Below, piece by piece: positions 33,972 to 42,920 of a stretch of 64,000 nt of DNA. This DNA comes from Polaribacter sp. Hel1_33_78. GTDB taxonomy: Bacteria; Bacteroidota; Bacteroidia; Flavobacteriales; Flavobacteriaceae. The notes below the pieces were generated by a model. It made no database searches and was not told the DNA's origin. It saw only the letters and a list, made by a program, of their open reading frames with translations. Location of the stretch: assembly GCF_900106075.1 (NCBI RefSeq), contig NZ_LT629794.1, forward strand, positions 2,212,001-2,276,000. The letters run 5' to 3'. A program made the position numbers and the translations under genes. The first letter of the stretch is position 1. Each line of letters opens with the position of its first letter.

Positions 33972-34613
33972 TTAAGCTGCCGTACCAGAGCCTAAATACA
34001 CACTATTTGATACTTGTGTACCATCAGCCGAAACAAACGCCATAAATAGCTCTACTGTGTCTCCTGCGTAGGTATTTGGTATTGTAACCATTTGCGAACC
34101 TACAGTTCTATCAGCACCATCCAAAATAGAAATTGATTCTTTCTTACTTGGATTGTAAACCAATACCATCGCTTTGTCTGTTACATTTGCGTTACCTTCT
34201 GCCGAGTTATCATTCCATTCAAAAGTTACTTGTCCTGGTGTTGCTAAATCGGTGGAACCATTTAAAACACTTGACAAAGAACCTCTACTCAATAAAGCTA
34301 AAGAATAATCGATTGTAAAGTTAGGTGCGATACCTCCTACTGCGTTATTTAATACATAAGACATTGCAGCATTAAATTCAGTCTTTTTAACTGCAAACGA
34401 CTTGTAACCAATCTTAATAAAATCGCTTGTAGCCTGTAAATACTCCAATGTAATAGTAAATTTATTACGCTGGTTTACTTGTCCCTCTGTTCGAGGATTC
34501 GCCACGCTAGATGGCTTAATTCTAATGTAGTCGATACCTTTCCAGCTACCTCCAACAATGTTACCTACCTTACCAGATAAGCCTCCTAAAATTCCTTGGG
34601 CTATTTTCCCCAT
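33972..34613 (-). CDS. DUF6266-like protein
   Basis: A 213-aa protein. It opens GKIAQGILGGLSGKVGNIVGGSWKGIDYIR, continues with RIKPSSVANPRTEGQVNQR and ends in Gly/Ser/Thr/Val-rich beta structure. This opening is characteristic of the Bacteroidota DUF6266 family as I remember it, often found on mobile elements and of unknown function. The lack of a signal peptide and the beta-rich composition would suit a structural or virion-associated protein, which is speculation. It is transcribed alone with its own terminator. Confidence 0.72.
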   Translation of the reverse strand: MGKIAQGILGGLSGKVGNIVGGSWKGIDYIRIKPSSVANPRTEGQVNQRNKFTITLEYLQATSDFIKIGYKSFAVKKTEFNAAMSYVLNNAVGGIAPNFTIDYSLALLSRGSLSSVLNGSTDLATPGQVTFEWNDNSAEGNANVTDKAMVLVYNPSKKESISILDGADRTVGSQMVTIPNTYAGDTVELFMAFVSADGTQVSNSVYLGSGTAA

Positions 34614-34750
34614 ACTTATAAATATTTAAAATTAATACTCGTTCGGATTTGGTACGGACTTAACATTGCTTTTAAACCTTATTTTCGTTACTAATATAAC
34701 TAATATTATGCCATTTTGTTACTGTTTTAGGCTTGTATGATGCCTTTGCG

Positions 34751-35191
34751 CTAGGCTTCTTTGCTTTGCATTAATTTGAAACAATTACGAATATATGCCA
34801 CCTTTAAAACTGACATTTTATCAATGACATTTTGCAGTTCTTTTTCTTTTTTACTGATAACTTCTACAGCTTTTATGTGTTTTTGCATCTGATTGGTAAT
34901 ATTACCACTTGATTTTAAACCTTTTTTAAGCGTGTTTCTGCAATCATCTACAGAGATAAACGGAATAACACTACCTTTTAAATAGTAGGCGTAAAAACCG
35001 CCAATTTGCAACATCATCGATAAGTGAAATAATGTGTTTTTTGCTTCTTCGGTTGTAGTTGTGACTACAAAACAATTAGGACAGGGATTTGTTAAGGGTT
35101 TTCCGCTGTTTAGACCTTTGTTTAGGATGAAAAAATGAGGGTTCGAGTAAGTGCGACCAGATTTGTGTGTTTTTAGTTCAAAAGTTGACAT
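34751..35191 (-). CDS. conserved mobile-element protein (DUF6943-like)
   Basis: A 146-aa protein with a conserved N-terminal part, THKSGRTYSNPHFFILNKGLNSGKPL, followed by NPCPNCFV (a possible zinc pair) and a C-terminal coiled-coil-like stretch (VEVISKKEKELQNVIDKM). I have a weak memory of this opening as a Bacteroidota mobile-element domain of unknown function. It lies beside the long intergenic region of the element and may belong to its maintenance genes. Confidence 0.6.
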   Translation of the reverse strand: MSTFELKTHKSGRTYSNPHFFILNKGLNSGKPLTNPCPNCFVVTTTTEEAKNTLFHLSMMLQIGGFYAYYLKGSVIPFISVDDCRNTLKKGLKSSGNITNQMQKHIKAVEVISKKEKELQNVIDKMSVLKVAYIRNCFKLMQSKEA

Positions 35192-35440
35192 AGCTATCCA
35201 ATTTAAAATTGCTTCGCTACGCTTCGCACCATTATTTTTTTTGAAAAGAAAAAAAGATAGCCATAGTTATTGTGGCGTGGGTAAGGCTGTCAAGGTTTTT
35301 GGATAAAAGTTTTTTGAGTTAAAATGTTTAATGAAATAGAAGAAATATTGTGAAAAAAGTTTTATTCAAAACCCGTAGGGCTTGACCTTTACTGCCTTGT
35401 GCGGCTGGCAGAGGAAGCCACATATATTTGCTACCTTTTT

Positions 35441-35608
35441 TTATTTTAATACTATACCTGTTAATATTACTATTATAATAATCATAATAATTGTGAAGAC
35501 CTTTGTAGAATAAGAATCATCGCCTTCTGGATTTTCAATTTTATTACCGTTATAATCAATATCGTGAGGAAAGAATAAATCAAATAAATCTTCAATCATT
35601 TTTTTCAT
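35441..35608 (-). CDS. 55-aa single-helix membrane protein
   Basis: Frame from ATG (35608) to TAA (35441): an acidic, amphipathic N-terminal half (KKMIEDLFDLFFPHDIDYNG) followed by a C-terminal transmembrane helix (FTIIMIIIIVILTGIVL). It is too short for routine gene finding, but it has a clean start, no stops and sensible topology. Function unknown. Confidence 0.5.
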   Translation of the reverse strand: MKKMIEDLFDLFFPHDIDYNGNKIENPEGDDSYSTKVFTIIMIIIIVILTGIVLK

Positions 35609-36073
35609 ACCCTAAATATAACTTTTCTGGGGAATTAACACTTAAAAAAATAGGTTTCAGTTCGTATTTGAGCGTTGGGTGAAGCGTTTGTATGGGTAGC
35701 GTTTTAAATAGTTGTTTGATAAAACAGCATTTAAAAAAGCTACTTATACAGGACTTATAGACAATAGCTTATTACTTTTTTGAGGCACGATAAAAAGTAA
35801 TGTGCTATGGCGTACTACAAAATATTGTAAACCTATTTTTTTATAACCGCTGACTTGGGTGGTGGGGAAAAGTGGACTTTAATGTTTGTTAGCGAAATGA
35901 AACAAACAAAGACTTGAGGTAAGGAATACTTGGACTTAACGATGGTTTTGTGCAGTTGAATGAGATAACTAATATTATTATCAATTAACGTAACCCTTTA
36001 AATGTTCGACTGTTTAATACTTGTTCAAAATGTGGTTAAAAGTTCGGATGTGAGCGGTGGATGAGCGGATATT

Positions 36074-36165
36074 TTACATAATAGCAGTTATAGCTACCAA
36101 AACATAATAACACGCCGTAGGCAACCTTTGAAAAGGTTTTTGCTACTATAACTTCTATTATGTAA
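36074..36165. other. compound hairpin, candidate origin
   Basis: TTACATAATAG-C-AGTTATAG (36074-36093) pairs with CTATAACT-T-CTATTATGTAA (36146-36165), 19 of 20 bases. The loop contains a second perfect hairpin, AACCTTT-GA-AAAGGTT (36123-36138). It lies in the non-coding region of an element that encodes its own primase/helicase, so an origin of replication or transfer is a reasonable guess. Confidence 0.55.
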
Positions 36166-36403
36166 CATAGCTTTGGGTTGGTTTTTTGGTGTAATAGTTG
36201 TTTGAGCGTAGGCAATGGCTCTTTGCTTTTTTATTGTACAAATTAAGAAAAATAGATACTTTTAAATAAAACAAGCAATGTGCCATTATAGCGTTGGGTA
36301 CAACTATTATGACATAAAACCAACTATGCGTTGGCGAGCGGAACAAAATAAAAGACAGAGGATTTTGAGGTACGAAAAAACTGGGTTTTATTTTGTGGGG
36401 AAA

Positions 36404-36580
36404 TTATTTTTGATTTACTAAGTTCGAATCTACTTTAATATCCAATGAATTATACTTTTTAGACGACTTAGAATAACCATCTAAAAAAGCATATAAGTTT
36501 CTAACTTCAATGGATGCAACATCTTTTTTTAAAGCTTTTTCAACTCTTGTTTTTAATACTATTTTTTTACTTTTTGACAT
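36404..36580 (-). CDS. 58-aa basic protein
   Basis: Frame from ATG (36580) to TAA (36404), starting 3 bp after the stop of the 2TM protein gene, so probably co-transcribed with it. Sequence opens MSKSKKIVLKTRVEKALKKDV and contains EVRNLYAFLDGYSKSSKKY. It is charged, likely helical, with no hydrophobic segment. It resembles a short DNA-binding or antitoxin-like protein in composition only. Confidence 0.5.
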   Translation of the reverse strand: MSKSKKIVLKTRVEKALKKDVASIEVRNLYAFLDGYSKSSKKYNSLDIKVDSNLVNQK

Positions 36581-36583
36581 TTC

Positions 36584-37312
36584 TTACAAAATAAATTCAT
36601 CGAATAACTGACATAAATATACTAAATTTCTCTTTAATAACGCAGTATTTGTTGCAGATTTATGTATTAATTCATTTGAATCAATACTTACAATATATTT
36701 AATTTTTTCTTTATCAAATACTATAGGTGCTGCGCAACAAAATTGAACATCACCAATTCTATTTAACAGTTCAGGTGTTAGTTGATATGAATTATCCTCA
36801 TTTGATATATTATAATCTACAAAAAATGATTTTTCAACATATGCACGCCCAACTACGCCCTGAACTACAGCACTATCAACCTCAAAAACTAGATTCTTTT
36901 TACCATTTACATCATTTGTGATATTTTCAATATTATAATTAAACAATTTTACTTTATTTGAAAAAAAAGATTTTTTGGCTTTAAAAACTCTTATATAAAG
37001 AGTGCCAGACCTAAATTTTAAATCACTACTAATCTGTGCCAGTATTACATTTACTTGATTTTTTAGTATTTTGCTTTGCTTTTTTATCTTTTTTTTCAAA
37101 TAGTATATCTCTATTGGCAAAATAATAAACGCAATAACTGTTCCTAAAAGAAATGCCCAGAACTTAAAAATTGACACGTTTTCAGACGTGACTAAAAAAC
37201 CCTTTTCAATTAGAAAGCTTGATATAAAATCATCTTTATAAAAGTAAACAAGAAATGCTGGCAATAAAGCTTTTAATATTAATTTAAATATATATTGCAA
37301 TAATGACTTCAT
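36584..37312 (-). CDS. two-transmembrane protein with a GAF-like sensor region
   Basis: A 242-aa protein with two membrane helices (about residues 5-24 and 48-70), then a coiled segment (YYLKKKIKKQSKILKNQVNVI). A ~150-residue soluble domain follows, with VFEVDSAVVQGVVGRAYVEKS and QFCCAAPIVFDKEKIKYIVSIDSNE, which recalls the GAF fold. Membrane-sensor proteins of this plan occur in defence islands. It lies in the restriction region of the element, with the 58-aa gene 3 bp downstream, so an effector or sensor role is possible. Confidence 0.6.
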   Translation of the reverse strand: MKSLLQYIFKLILKALLPAFLVYFYKDDFISSFLIEKGFLVTSENVSIFKFWAFLLGTVIAFIILPIEIYYLKKKIKKQSKILKNQVNVILAQISSDLKFRSGTLYIRVFKAKKSFFSNKVKLFNYNIENITNDVNGKKNLVFEVDSAVVQGVVGRAYVEKSFFVDYNISNEDNSYQLTPELLNRIGDVQFCCAAPIVFDKEKIKYIVSIDSNELIHKSATNTALLKRNLVYLCQLFDEFIL

Positions 37313-37376
37313 TAAGGACAGGTATTGATTAATACATAGTTTATTCTTAAATACATACTTTACAAATTTTTATATT

Positions 37377-37925
37377 TTATTTATTATGACTAATTATTTT
37401 TATTAATTCTGTTATAGGTTTTAAGTCTTTGTACAAAATAGTATAATCAAGAACAGGATTTGTTTTATCCCATTTGCCTACAGATGCTTTTTGCACATCA
37501 TCTTTTGTTGCATAACCATAAATTATTGCAACAGAACCTTTTTGATAAAAATTCAGACCTACATAATAGTCTGATTGATAACCGTTGTCAAAGTACTGTT
37601 TAACAACCAATAATCTCTTATGAAAGTCTTTAGTACCAACTTTTAAATCAATAGATATATCATTAATAACAAAATCAGTACTATCCGTATTCTCTGTACC
37701 TGGATAAATATTATAATCAATCTCAACAGAAATATCGTTATCATTTAAATAATACTTAAATACTTCTTCTCCTAATTTACCCCAAGCAATTTTTTCTAAA
37801 CGAGCTTTTCTGTTGTAATTAAATCTATCAAATGTTTCATCTATTACTTTAAGAGCAAATGCTCTTGCTCTGCTTTTCAATTCTTCATTAACCTTTATTT
37901 TAATCGCATCAGATTTATTAACCAT
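37377..37925 (-). CDS. PD-(D/E)xK nuclease-like protein
   Basis: A 182-aa protein with a plausible restriction-fold active site: a helix KLGEEVFKYYL (Glu), then TDSTDFVINDISIDLKVGT (Asp...Asp-x-Lys), then RLLVVKQYF. This layout suits a PD-(D/E)xK endonuclease or a nuclease subunit. Its start abuts the stop of the preceding gene (37926), so it is co-transcribed with the restriction-island genes. Specificity unknown. Confidence 0.62.
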   Translation of the reverse strand: MVNKSDAIKIKVNEELKSRARAFALKVIDETFDRFNYNRKARLEKIAWGKLGEEVFKYYLNDNDISVEIDYNIYPGTENTDSTDFVINDISIDLKVGTKDFHKRLLVVKQYFDNGYQSDYYVGLNFYQKGSVAIIYGYATKDDVQKASVGKWDKTNPVLDYTILYKDLKPITELIKIISHNK

Positions 37926-38915
37926 TTACCTTTTGATTGATATTTTACCATTATTTAAACCAACAACTATTTGTTTGACACAAGAATTGTATATCTTTAA
38001 TTCAATACCTTTTGATGGCAGATCCTTTATTTTTATTAAACTATCTTTTACATCTTTTGAAACACCTATAACATTGTCAATTGGAACAATTGTTACATTA
38101 GGTTCATTTCTTAAAAGATACCATTCTTTATCATTGCCTTTGTTTTTATCCAAATAATCTATATCTGCTTGAGTCATTTTAGGAAAGAGGTAATAAAAAT
38201 GCTTATTTGGGAAAAAGTATTTTGTTAAATACATCTCACCAACAGCAATATGACCAGCTCGTTGAGAGCCATCAGTAAAATTCCTAATCATACGAGCTGC
38301 ATACTTAATGATATAATCAGGTTTAATTATTGTTGAACGTTTTTTTGCAAAAGTGTCCCAGCTTCCTTTGTATTTTAAGTTAAAAGAATCATCATAAATC
38401 TTTTTCATTTTCAATAAGTAATTATCAATGTACTCCTTTAACTCAATTGGTTTTAATCTCAAATCAAGTAAATCATTTATTACTTTTAAATCATCAACAA
38501 TAAGATAAATACCCTGTTCAGTTACACTTGCATTATATGCCATACCATATAAGTCCGGTTGAATAATAGAATTACCTTTCCTTAAATAATATATTCCAAT
38601 ATAACCTTCCTTAACAGCTCCTAATGCGTGATGAAATCTTTGATATTGTGCATTACCAGAAGAACCTCTATTTAACGCATCAGTACCTTCTAATCCTATA
38701 AATGGAATCCAACTATCATTTTCTTTAAAAAACCAACCTGCATCACAAGAACCATAAGAAACGGAATCTGATTGAAATGTTAAACCACCTTCTGAAACCA
38801 ATTTTTGGTCATCATTACTACCCTCAGGAAAAATCCTTAGTCTACAACCATTTCTTACATATCCTACTGCTTGTATTATTTCTCTTTTTATTAGTTCATC
38901 ACTCGATTGTGCCAT
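37926..38915 (-). CDS. restriction-island protein, probable nuclease or recognition subunit
   Basis: A 329-aa protein. It begins SDELIKREIIQAVGYVRNG and contains YGSCDAGWFFKENDSWIPFIGLEGTDALNRG, where the Asp, Glu and Asp residues could form a metal site without a clear Lys. The middle is helical (DDLKVINDLLDLRLKPIELKEYID). It lies 1 bp from both neighbours in the operon with two methyltransferases, so it is most likely a subunit of the same restriction system. No family named. Confidence 0.55.
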   Translation of the reverse strand: MAQSSDELIKREIIQAVGYVRNGCRLRIFPEGSNDDQKLVSEGGLTFQSDSVSYGSCDAGWFFKENDSWIPFIGLEGTDALNRGSSGNAQYQRFHHALGAVKEGYIGIYYLRKGNSIIQPDLYGMAYNASVTEQGIYLIVDDLKVINDLLDLRLKPIELKEYIDNYLLKMKKIYDDSFNLKYKGSWDTFAKKRSTIIKPDYIIKYAARMIRNFTDGSQRAGHIAVGEMYLTKYFFPNKHFYYLFPKMTQADIDYLDKNKGNDKEWYLLRNEPNVTIVPIDNVIGVSKDVKDSLIKIKDLPSKGIELKIYNSCVKQIVVGLNNGKISIKR

Positions 38916-38916
38916 A

Positions 38917-40005
38917 TTATATAATTTTTAATTCTTTAAGTTTATCTAAAATTGTCTCAAATGATAAGTCAGCTACAATTTTAGAAATATCCGAGTTTGT
39001 AGAAATTGAACTACCAACAGTTTCAAAATAGAAAGATTGAAACTCGTTATTAGATAGATTAGCTATTAGATATAATTTAACGTATGTTTTTAACCACTCT
39101 TTGTATTCAGACTGATGTTTAACGTCAACTATATAACTTGTAGTTTTTGGTTTAGTGTACTTTAAATACGAATTATCGTCAATATTTAATAAACCAAAAG
39201 AATCGTTAGAAGCATTAGTTTTTGACGGATGAATTTCTATGCCATAATTAAATAATTTAGATGCTAAATATTTATTTAATTGCTTCTCCATAATTGTTGT
39301 GCTGGTTTTAGCTTCTCCAACTATCAAGTCATCAGAAAAAATCTCACTCGCTACATTTTTATCTTTGTTGAATCTTAGCATTGCTAACTCAATAATATTC
39401 AACCCTTTAAAATGGATATTGTATTTTGATAAAACCTTTAGAACTTCAGGAATACCATAACCTCCAAAATCAGGTGAACCTAATGTGTGTGATAGAGGTA
39501 TTTGATTTTCACAAATAAAACCTTTATCAATAAAATAAGCATTAGCTAAGTATTCCATAAATGGTTCTAAACCATTTCCTTTTTTAGAGGTTTCAACACG
39601 CATTATTATATGTTGTGTTGGATTAGATATAGTACATATTTTTTCAAACAATAAGTCTTGTAATTCAATGTCAGAATTGAACTCTATAGGAATTATTACT
39701 TTGTAATCATCACTAAACAAAAAAGGATATACCTGATTTAAACTATAAGGAGTATGTTTTAAATTTGTATTATCGAAAAGTCCTGTGACAAAATTATAAT
39801 GCATTGCATTATAAAACACTTTCAGTAATCCCTTAGGTGTAAAAGGCATAATAGGATTGTCTAAATAACCTGAACCAGTAATAGAACAAAAGATAAATGC
39901 TTGATAAGGATTTAACTTGAATCCTTTACCTAAATCTGTTTCTATAACCTCACACTTGAAATTATTTTTAAAAATACTAATGATATTTTCTTTGCTCAAT
40001 TCCAT
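38917..40005 (-). CDS. PD-(D/E)xK restriction endonuclease candidate
   Basis: A 362-aa protein with the segments GSPDFGGYGIPEVL and DDLIVGEAKTSTT about 45 residues apart, giving a classical P-D ... E-x-K pattern of type II nucleases. It follows the DPPY methyltransferase gene by 3 bp and precedes the next restriction-island gene by 1 bp, so it is the best candidate for the cleavage subunit. The recognition site cannot be predicted. Confidence 0.7.
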   Translation of the reverse strand: MELSKENIISIFKNNFKCEVIETDLGKGFKLNPYQAFIFCSITGSGYLDNPIMPFTPKGLLKVFYNAMHYNFVTGLFDNTNLKHTPYSLNQVYPFLFSDDYKVIIPIEFNSDIELQDLLFEKICTISNPTQHIIMRVETSKKGNGLEPFMEYLANAYFIDKGFICENQIPLSHTLGSPDFGGYGIPEVLKVLSKYNIHFKGLNIIELAMLRFNKDKNVASEIFSDDLIVGEAKTSTTIMEKQLNKYLASKLFNYGIEIHPSKTNASNDSFGLLNIDDNSYLKYTKPKTTSYIVDVKHQSEYKEWLKTYVKLYLIANLSNNEFQSFYFETVGSSISTNSDISKIVADLSFETILDKLKELKII

Positions 40006-40008
40006 AGT

Positions 40009-41589
40009 CTATACTTCTTCAAATTTTTTAACAAGTTTTTTTAAGGTTAACCCTTTCAATCCTGTTATATGATACCCATTGAAGAGCTTTTCAATAACAG
40101 TACAAACAAAAACATCAAATATTATGGCTGTGGAATCTTTTTTTAATTCTTTAAGATTTGTTTTTACCTCACTTATAAGTGATAAATAATCGATTGGAAA
40201 ATCATTTTGATTTACAATATTGTTTGACTTTATGAATGTAACATAAAGGTCGTTTTTAGGCGAAAATTTCGCCCAGTTTTGATTATAAGTACTACCAACA
40301 GTTTCATATACTTTGGTGTCAAATAAAGAAAAGCCAGCTTCTTTAATTAATTCTAAAATGGAATACCAAATGTCAATATTTTTGTTCTGGAAGCACAAAG
40401 TAAATTTGCTTTCGTTTTTAAGAACACGATAGCTATTTTCAATAAAGACCTTTATCGATTCAAGAAAATCAGAAGAGTCTTTATCCTGCTTAGGGTTAAT
40501 TATTACTTCATTTTTATTCTCATACACTACATCCAACCAACTATTCCAAATAAAAGATAATTCTGAATATTGAATTACATCACCATAAGGCGGATCCGTT
40601 ATAATGTAATCAACAGTATTATCTTTAAACTCATCAAGTTTTAATGAAGATTTGTTTAAAATTTCTGGTTTAAGAATTTCTGGTTTATTTTTTTCTAACC
40701 ATCTATCTCTTATAGTGTTTTTAGCGATAGCTACATTTTTAGCTCTATCTAAGTATCTCCAAACAACATTTTCTTGAATATTATCATCAGGAATCCAATA
40801 ATTGTTAACACCTAAAGGCCTTACATTAGTGCCTTTTAAAACGCTGGCGTGTAATACTGTATTTGTAAATGCTATTAAAAATAAATCTTTGTATTTGTAT
40901 TCTGATTCTTTAAGATGTTTATTTAAAGAAGATAAAGCGGATAGGTTACGAGATGAATAAAAATCACTTACTTTAGAGTAGCCTTTATAACTAAACCTAT
41001 CTTTATAAAACTCTTTTGGAAATTTATTAGTAGGGACACTTCCATTTAACACAAACTTTTTGGTTAATGTTTTAGTATCAATTTTACTTTTTATCCTCTC
41101 CTTAAAGTTTGCATCAGTAACAATGCAGTTATAATCATCTGGGAGTTTTGTGCCTGAATACCAGTATAGAATATAATAATTCTCATTGAAGAGTAAATTA
41201 TTACTTTTACCAACAGCATATAATGGTAAAATATTTTCTCGCATAAAGTGTTCTATACTATGTAGTTCTTCATTATAGTCATTGACTTCAAAATCAATAT
41301 TGTTAACTAATTCATTTGATAAAAAACAGGCAAAGGGATTTAAATCATAACCTACAGCCTTACGATTATTAAGTAATGATTCTAATGCCACTGTGCCTGA
41401 ACCAATAAAAGGGTCTAATACTAAATCACCTTCTTTACTATAATCAAGAATAGATTTTTCAATTAAATACCAAGGTTTACGAGACCAATACTTGTGTAAT
41501 TTAGATACCCTGTCATATTTTTTATTTCTTTTAATGGAATCAATAAAAACTATGTCATCTATAAAATTTGTGAGTTTTTCTGTTTCCAT
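40009..41589 (-). CDS. DNA methyltransferase with DPPY motif
   Basis: A 526-aa protein. Motif I is DPFIGSGTVALESLL with YDLNPFA, after the conserved KLHKYWSRKPWYLIE opening. Motif IV is DYIITDPPYGDVIQYSEL near residue 325. Order IV after I fits a gamma/alpha-type arrangement for an N6-adenine or N4-cytosine methylase. The RKPW opening is typical of a family often fused or paired with restriction systems. It is followed 3 bp downstream by the PD...ExK nuclease and preceded 4 bp upstream by a second methyltransferase. Confidence 0.88.
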   Translation of the reverse strand: METEKLTNFIDDIVFIDSIKRNKKYDRVSKLHKYWSRKPWYLIEKSILDYSKEGDLVLDPFIGSGTVALESLLNNRKAVGYDLNPFACFLSNELVNNIDFEVNDYNEELHSIEHFMRENILPLYAVGKSNNLLFNENYYILYWYSGTKLPDDYNCIVTDANFKERIKSKIDTKTLTKKFVLNGSVPTNKFPKEFYKDRFSYKGYSKVSDFYSSRNLSALSSLNKHLKESEYKYKDLFLIAFTNTVLHASVLKGTNVRPLGVNNYWIPDDNIQENVVWRYLDRAKNVAIAKNTIRDRWLEKNKPEILKPEILNKSSLKLDEFKDNTVDYIITDPPYGDVIQYSELSFIWNSWLDVVYENKNEVIINPKQDKDSSDFLESIKVFIENSYRVLKNESKFTLCFQNKNIDIWYSILELIKEAGFSLFDTKVYETVGSTYNQNWAKFSPKNDLYVTFIKSNNIVNQNDFPIDYLSLISEVKTNLKELKKDSTAIIFDVFVCTVIEKLFNGYHITGLKGLTLKKLVKKFEEV

Positions 41590-41593
41590 ATAA

Positions 41594-42619
41594 TTACACC
41601 TTTTTGAGTATTAAACAATAATGATGTAAAATGTTACTTGTCCAAGAAAAAGGGTAACCATAAGGTGCCAACCCTATCTTATCTTGAATCCATATCTTTT
41701 CATCTTTTAAATCATATAAAGTGCTTAGTTCCTTTGCTAAATCCCAAGCTAAAGGATAAAACTTCCCATCCTTTTTAACGTTTTTAATAATAATTACGAT
41801 GTGAGCACCTTCACGTAAGATTTTATACATTTTTACGTAAACCTCAGCACAAGACTTTATGAACTCGTCATAATCATCAATGTTACCTAAATCAAGATTA
41901 TGTTCAGAATACTTGGTGTCTAATTGCTTTTTATCTCTTACTTTTTTAAAGTCTCCTGTACTTCTATTTAATATATCCCAATATGGAGGTGAGCTGATTG
42001 AAAAATCAATTTGAGGAAAACCATAAGTGTCTATTAATTTTGCATCACCATTGATTATATTTTTTTCAAATTTCTTATCCCTTCTAATTGCTATGCTATG
42101 GTATTTATGGTTTAATTCTGTACCATATGCAATTCTACTAGTTCTTTTACACGCCTCAGCGGTACTACCTATGCCCATAAATGGGTCTAACACATTATCT
42201 CCTTCTTTTGTGAAGAAAGAAATAAAATCTGAAATCATTGTAGGCGAGTATGTTGCTGGATGTGTTTCTGAATTAGGGTCAAGAGCTTTCTCTTGCTTTA
42301 TATCTTCTTTTATAGCATTAAAAATAAACCAACTACAAGTGAATTTTATCCATTCTTTTCCTGTAAGGTCATTAATTTTATTCCTTAATGTATATGCACC
42401 ATTTTCAGGCTCTATCAATATAGAATTAGCTTTCTCTAAATTACCTTTAGGATGATATAATGCAACTTTTTCCCAATTTTCGATAAATCTCGAAGGAATT
42501 TTTAGTTTGACTCTATTTTGATAGAAATTATCTAAAATTTCTTTAGCTTTTTTATTAGCTGACTTATCGCTTACTGGCTCTACAGCCCTATTAGGCTTAT
42601 GATAGAATTTTATTTCCAT
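41594..42619 (-). CDS. DNA methyltransferase with SPPYW motif
   Basis: A 341-aa protein. It has DPFMGIGSTAEACKRTSRIAYGTELN (AdoMet motif I) and SISSPPYWDILNRSTGDF (motif IV in the SPPY form usual for N4-cytosine methylases), with HIVIIIKNVKKDGKFYPLAWDL later. Its ATG overlaps the TAA of the small HTH gene by one base (TAATG), so it is translationally coupled. Two methyltransferases in one system would suit an asymmetric recognition site, one enzyme per strand (inference). Confidence 0.88.
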   Translation of the reverse strand: MEIKFYHKPNRAVEPVSDKSANKKAKEILDNFYQNRVKLKIPSRFIENWEKVALYHPKGNLEKANSILIEPENGAYTLRNKINDLTGKEWIKFTCSWFIFNAIKEDIKQEKALDPNSETHPATYSPTMISDFISFFTKEGDNVLDPFMGIGSTAEACKRTSRIAYGTELNHKYHSIAIRRDKKFEKNIINGDAKLIDTYGFPQIDFSISSPPYWDILNRSTGDFKKVRDKKQLDTKYSEHNLDLGNIDDYDEFIKSCAEVYVKMYKILREGAHIVIIIKNVKKDGKFYPLAWDLAKELSTLYDLKDEKIWIQDKIGLAPYGYPFSWTSNILHHYCLILKKV

Positions 42620-42810
42620 TATTCTTTTTTAATGAGTAATTCTGCTATTTCAACATTTAATATTTTAGCTATTTCATATAGCACTTCTAAACTCGGTTGA
42701 TTTCTATTTTGCACGTAGCCATTAACAGTATTAAAGCTTTTACTTAGCTTATCTGCTAACCACACTTGCTTTATGCCCTTTTCTTCTAAAACCGCTTTTA
42801 TTCTGTTCAT
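42619..42810 (-). CDS. small XRE-family HTH protein (controller type)
   Basis: A 63-aa protein consisting only of a helix-turn-helix: RIKAVLEEKGIKQVWLADKLSKSFNTVNGYVQNRNQPSLEVLYEIAKIL. Size and position, directly upstream of and overlapping the methyltransferase gene, fit a restriction controller. Two palindromes lie in its upstream region (42842-42851, 42864-42876). Confidence 0.85.
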   Translation of the reverse strand: MNRIKAVLEEKGIKQVWLADKLSKSFNTVNGYVQNRNQPSLEVLYEIAKILNVEIAELLIKKE

Positions 42811-42841
42811 AAGAATTTATGATTTGAAGTCGTAAAGATAT

Positions 42842-42876
42842 AGTATATACTTTGTATTTATATAACGTAATACGTT
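42842..42876. promoter_or_regulatory. two palindromes, candidate controller operators
   Basis: AGTATATACT (42842-42851) and AACGTAATACGTT (42864-42876, 6-bp arms) lie 32-66 bp upstream of the HTH start, between the divided transcription units of the element. A controller protein often binds two such boxes. Confidence 0.5.
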
Positions 42877-42920
42877 GTATTTTTGATTAATGTGATTTAG
42901 TATTGATTATATAAGTAAAA

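Larger units (their letters stand above)
35192..36403. other. 1.2 kb region with a strong hairpin and one small gene
   Basis: No reading frame over 60 codons is convincing. The region holds the 55-aa gene at 35441-35608 and the compound hairpin at 36074-36165, with locally higher GC and several GCGG/GCGTTGG words. It is the best place in the element for a replication or transfer origin. Confidence 0.5.

Noticed and set aside
36158..36346. 62-codon minus-strand frame in the element
   Set aside because: It overlaps the nested hairpin, has no start signal and an unlikely composition.
42027..42455. 142-codon + strand frame opposite the SPPYW methyltransferase
   Set aside because: Antisense shadow of a gene with clear methyltransferase motifs.
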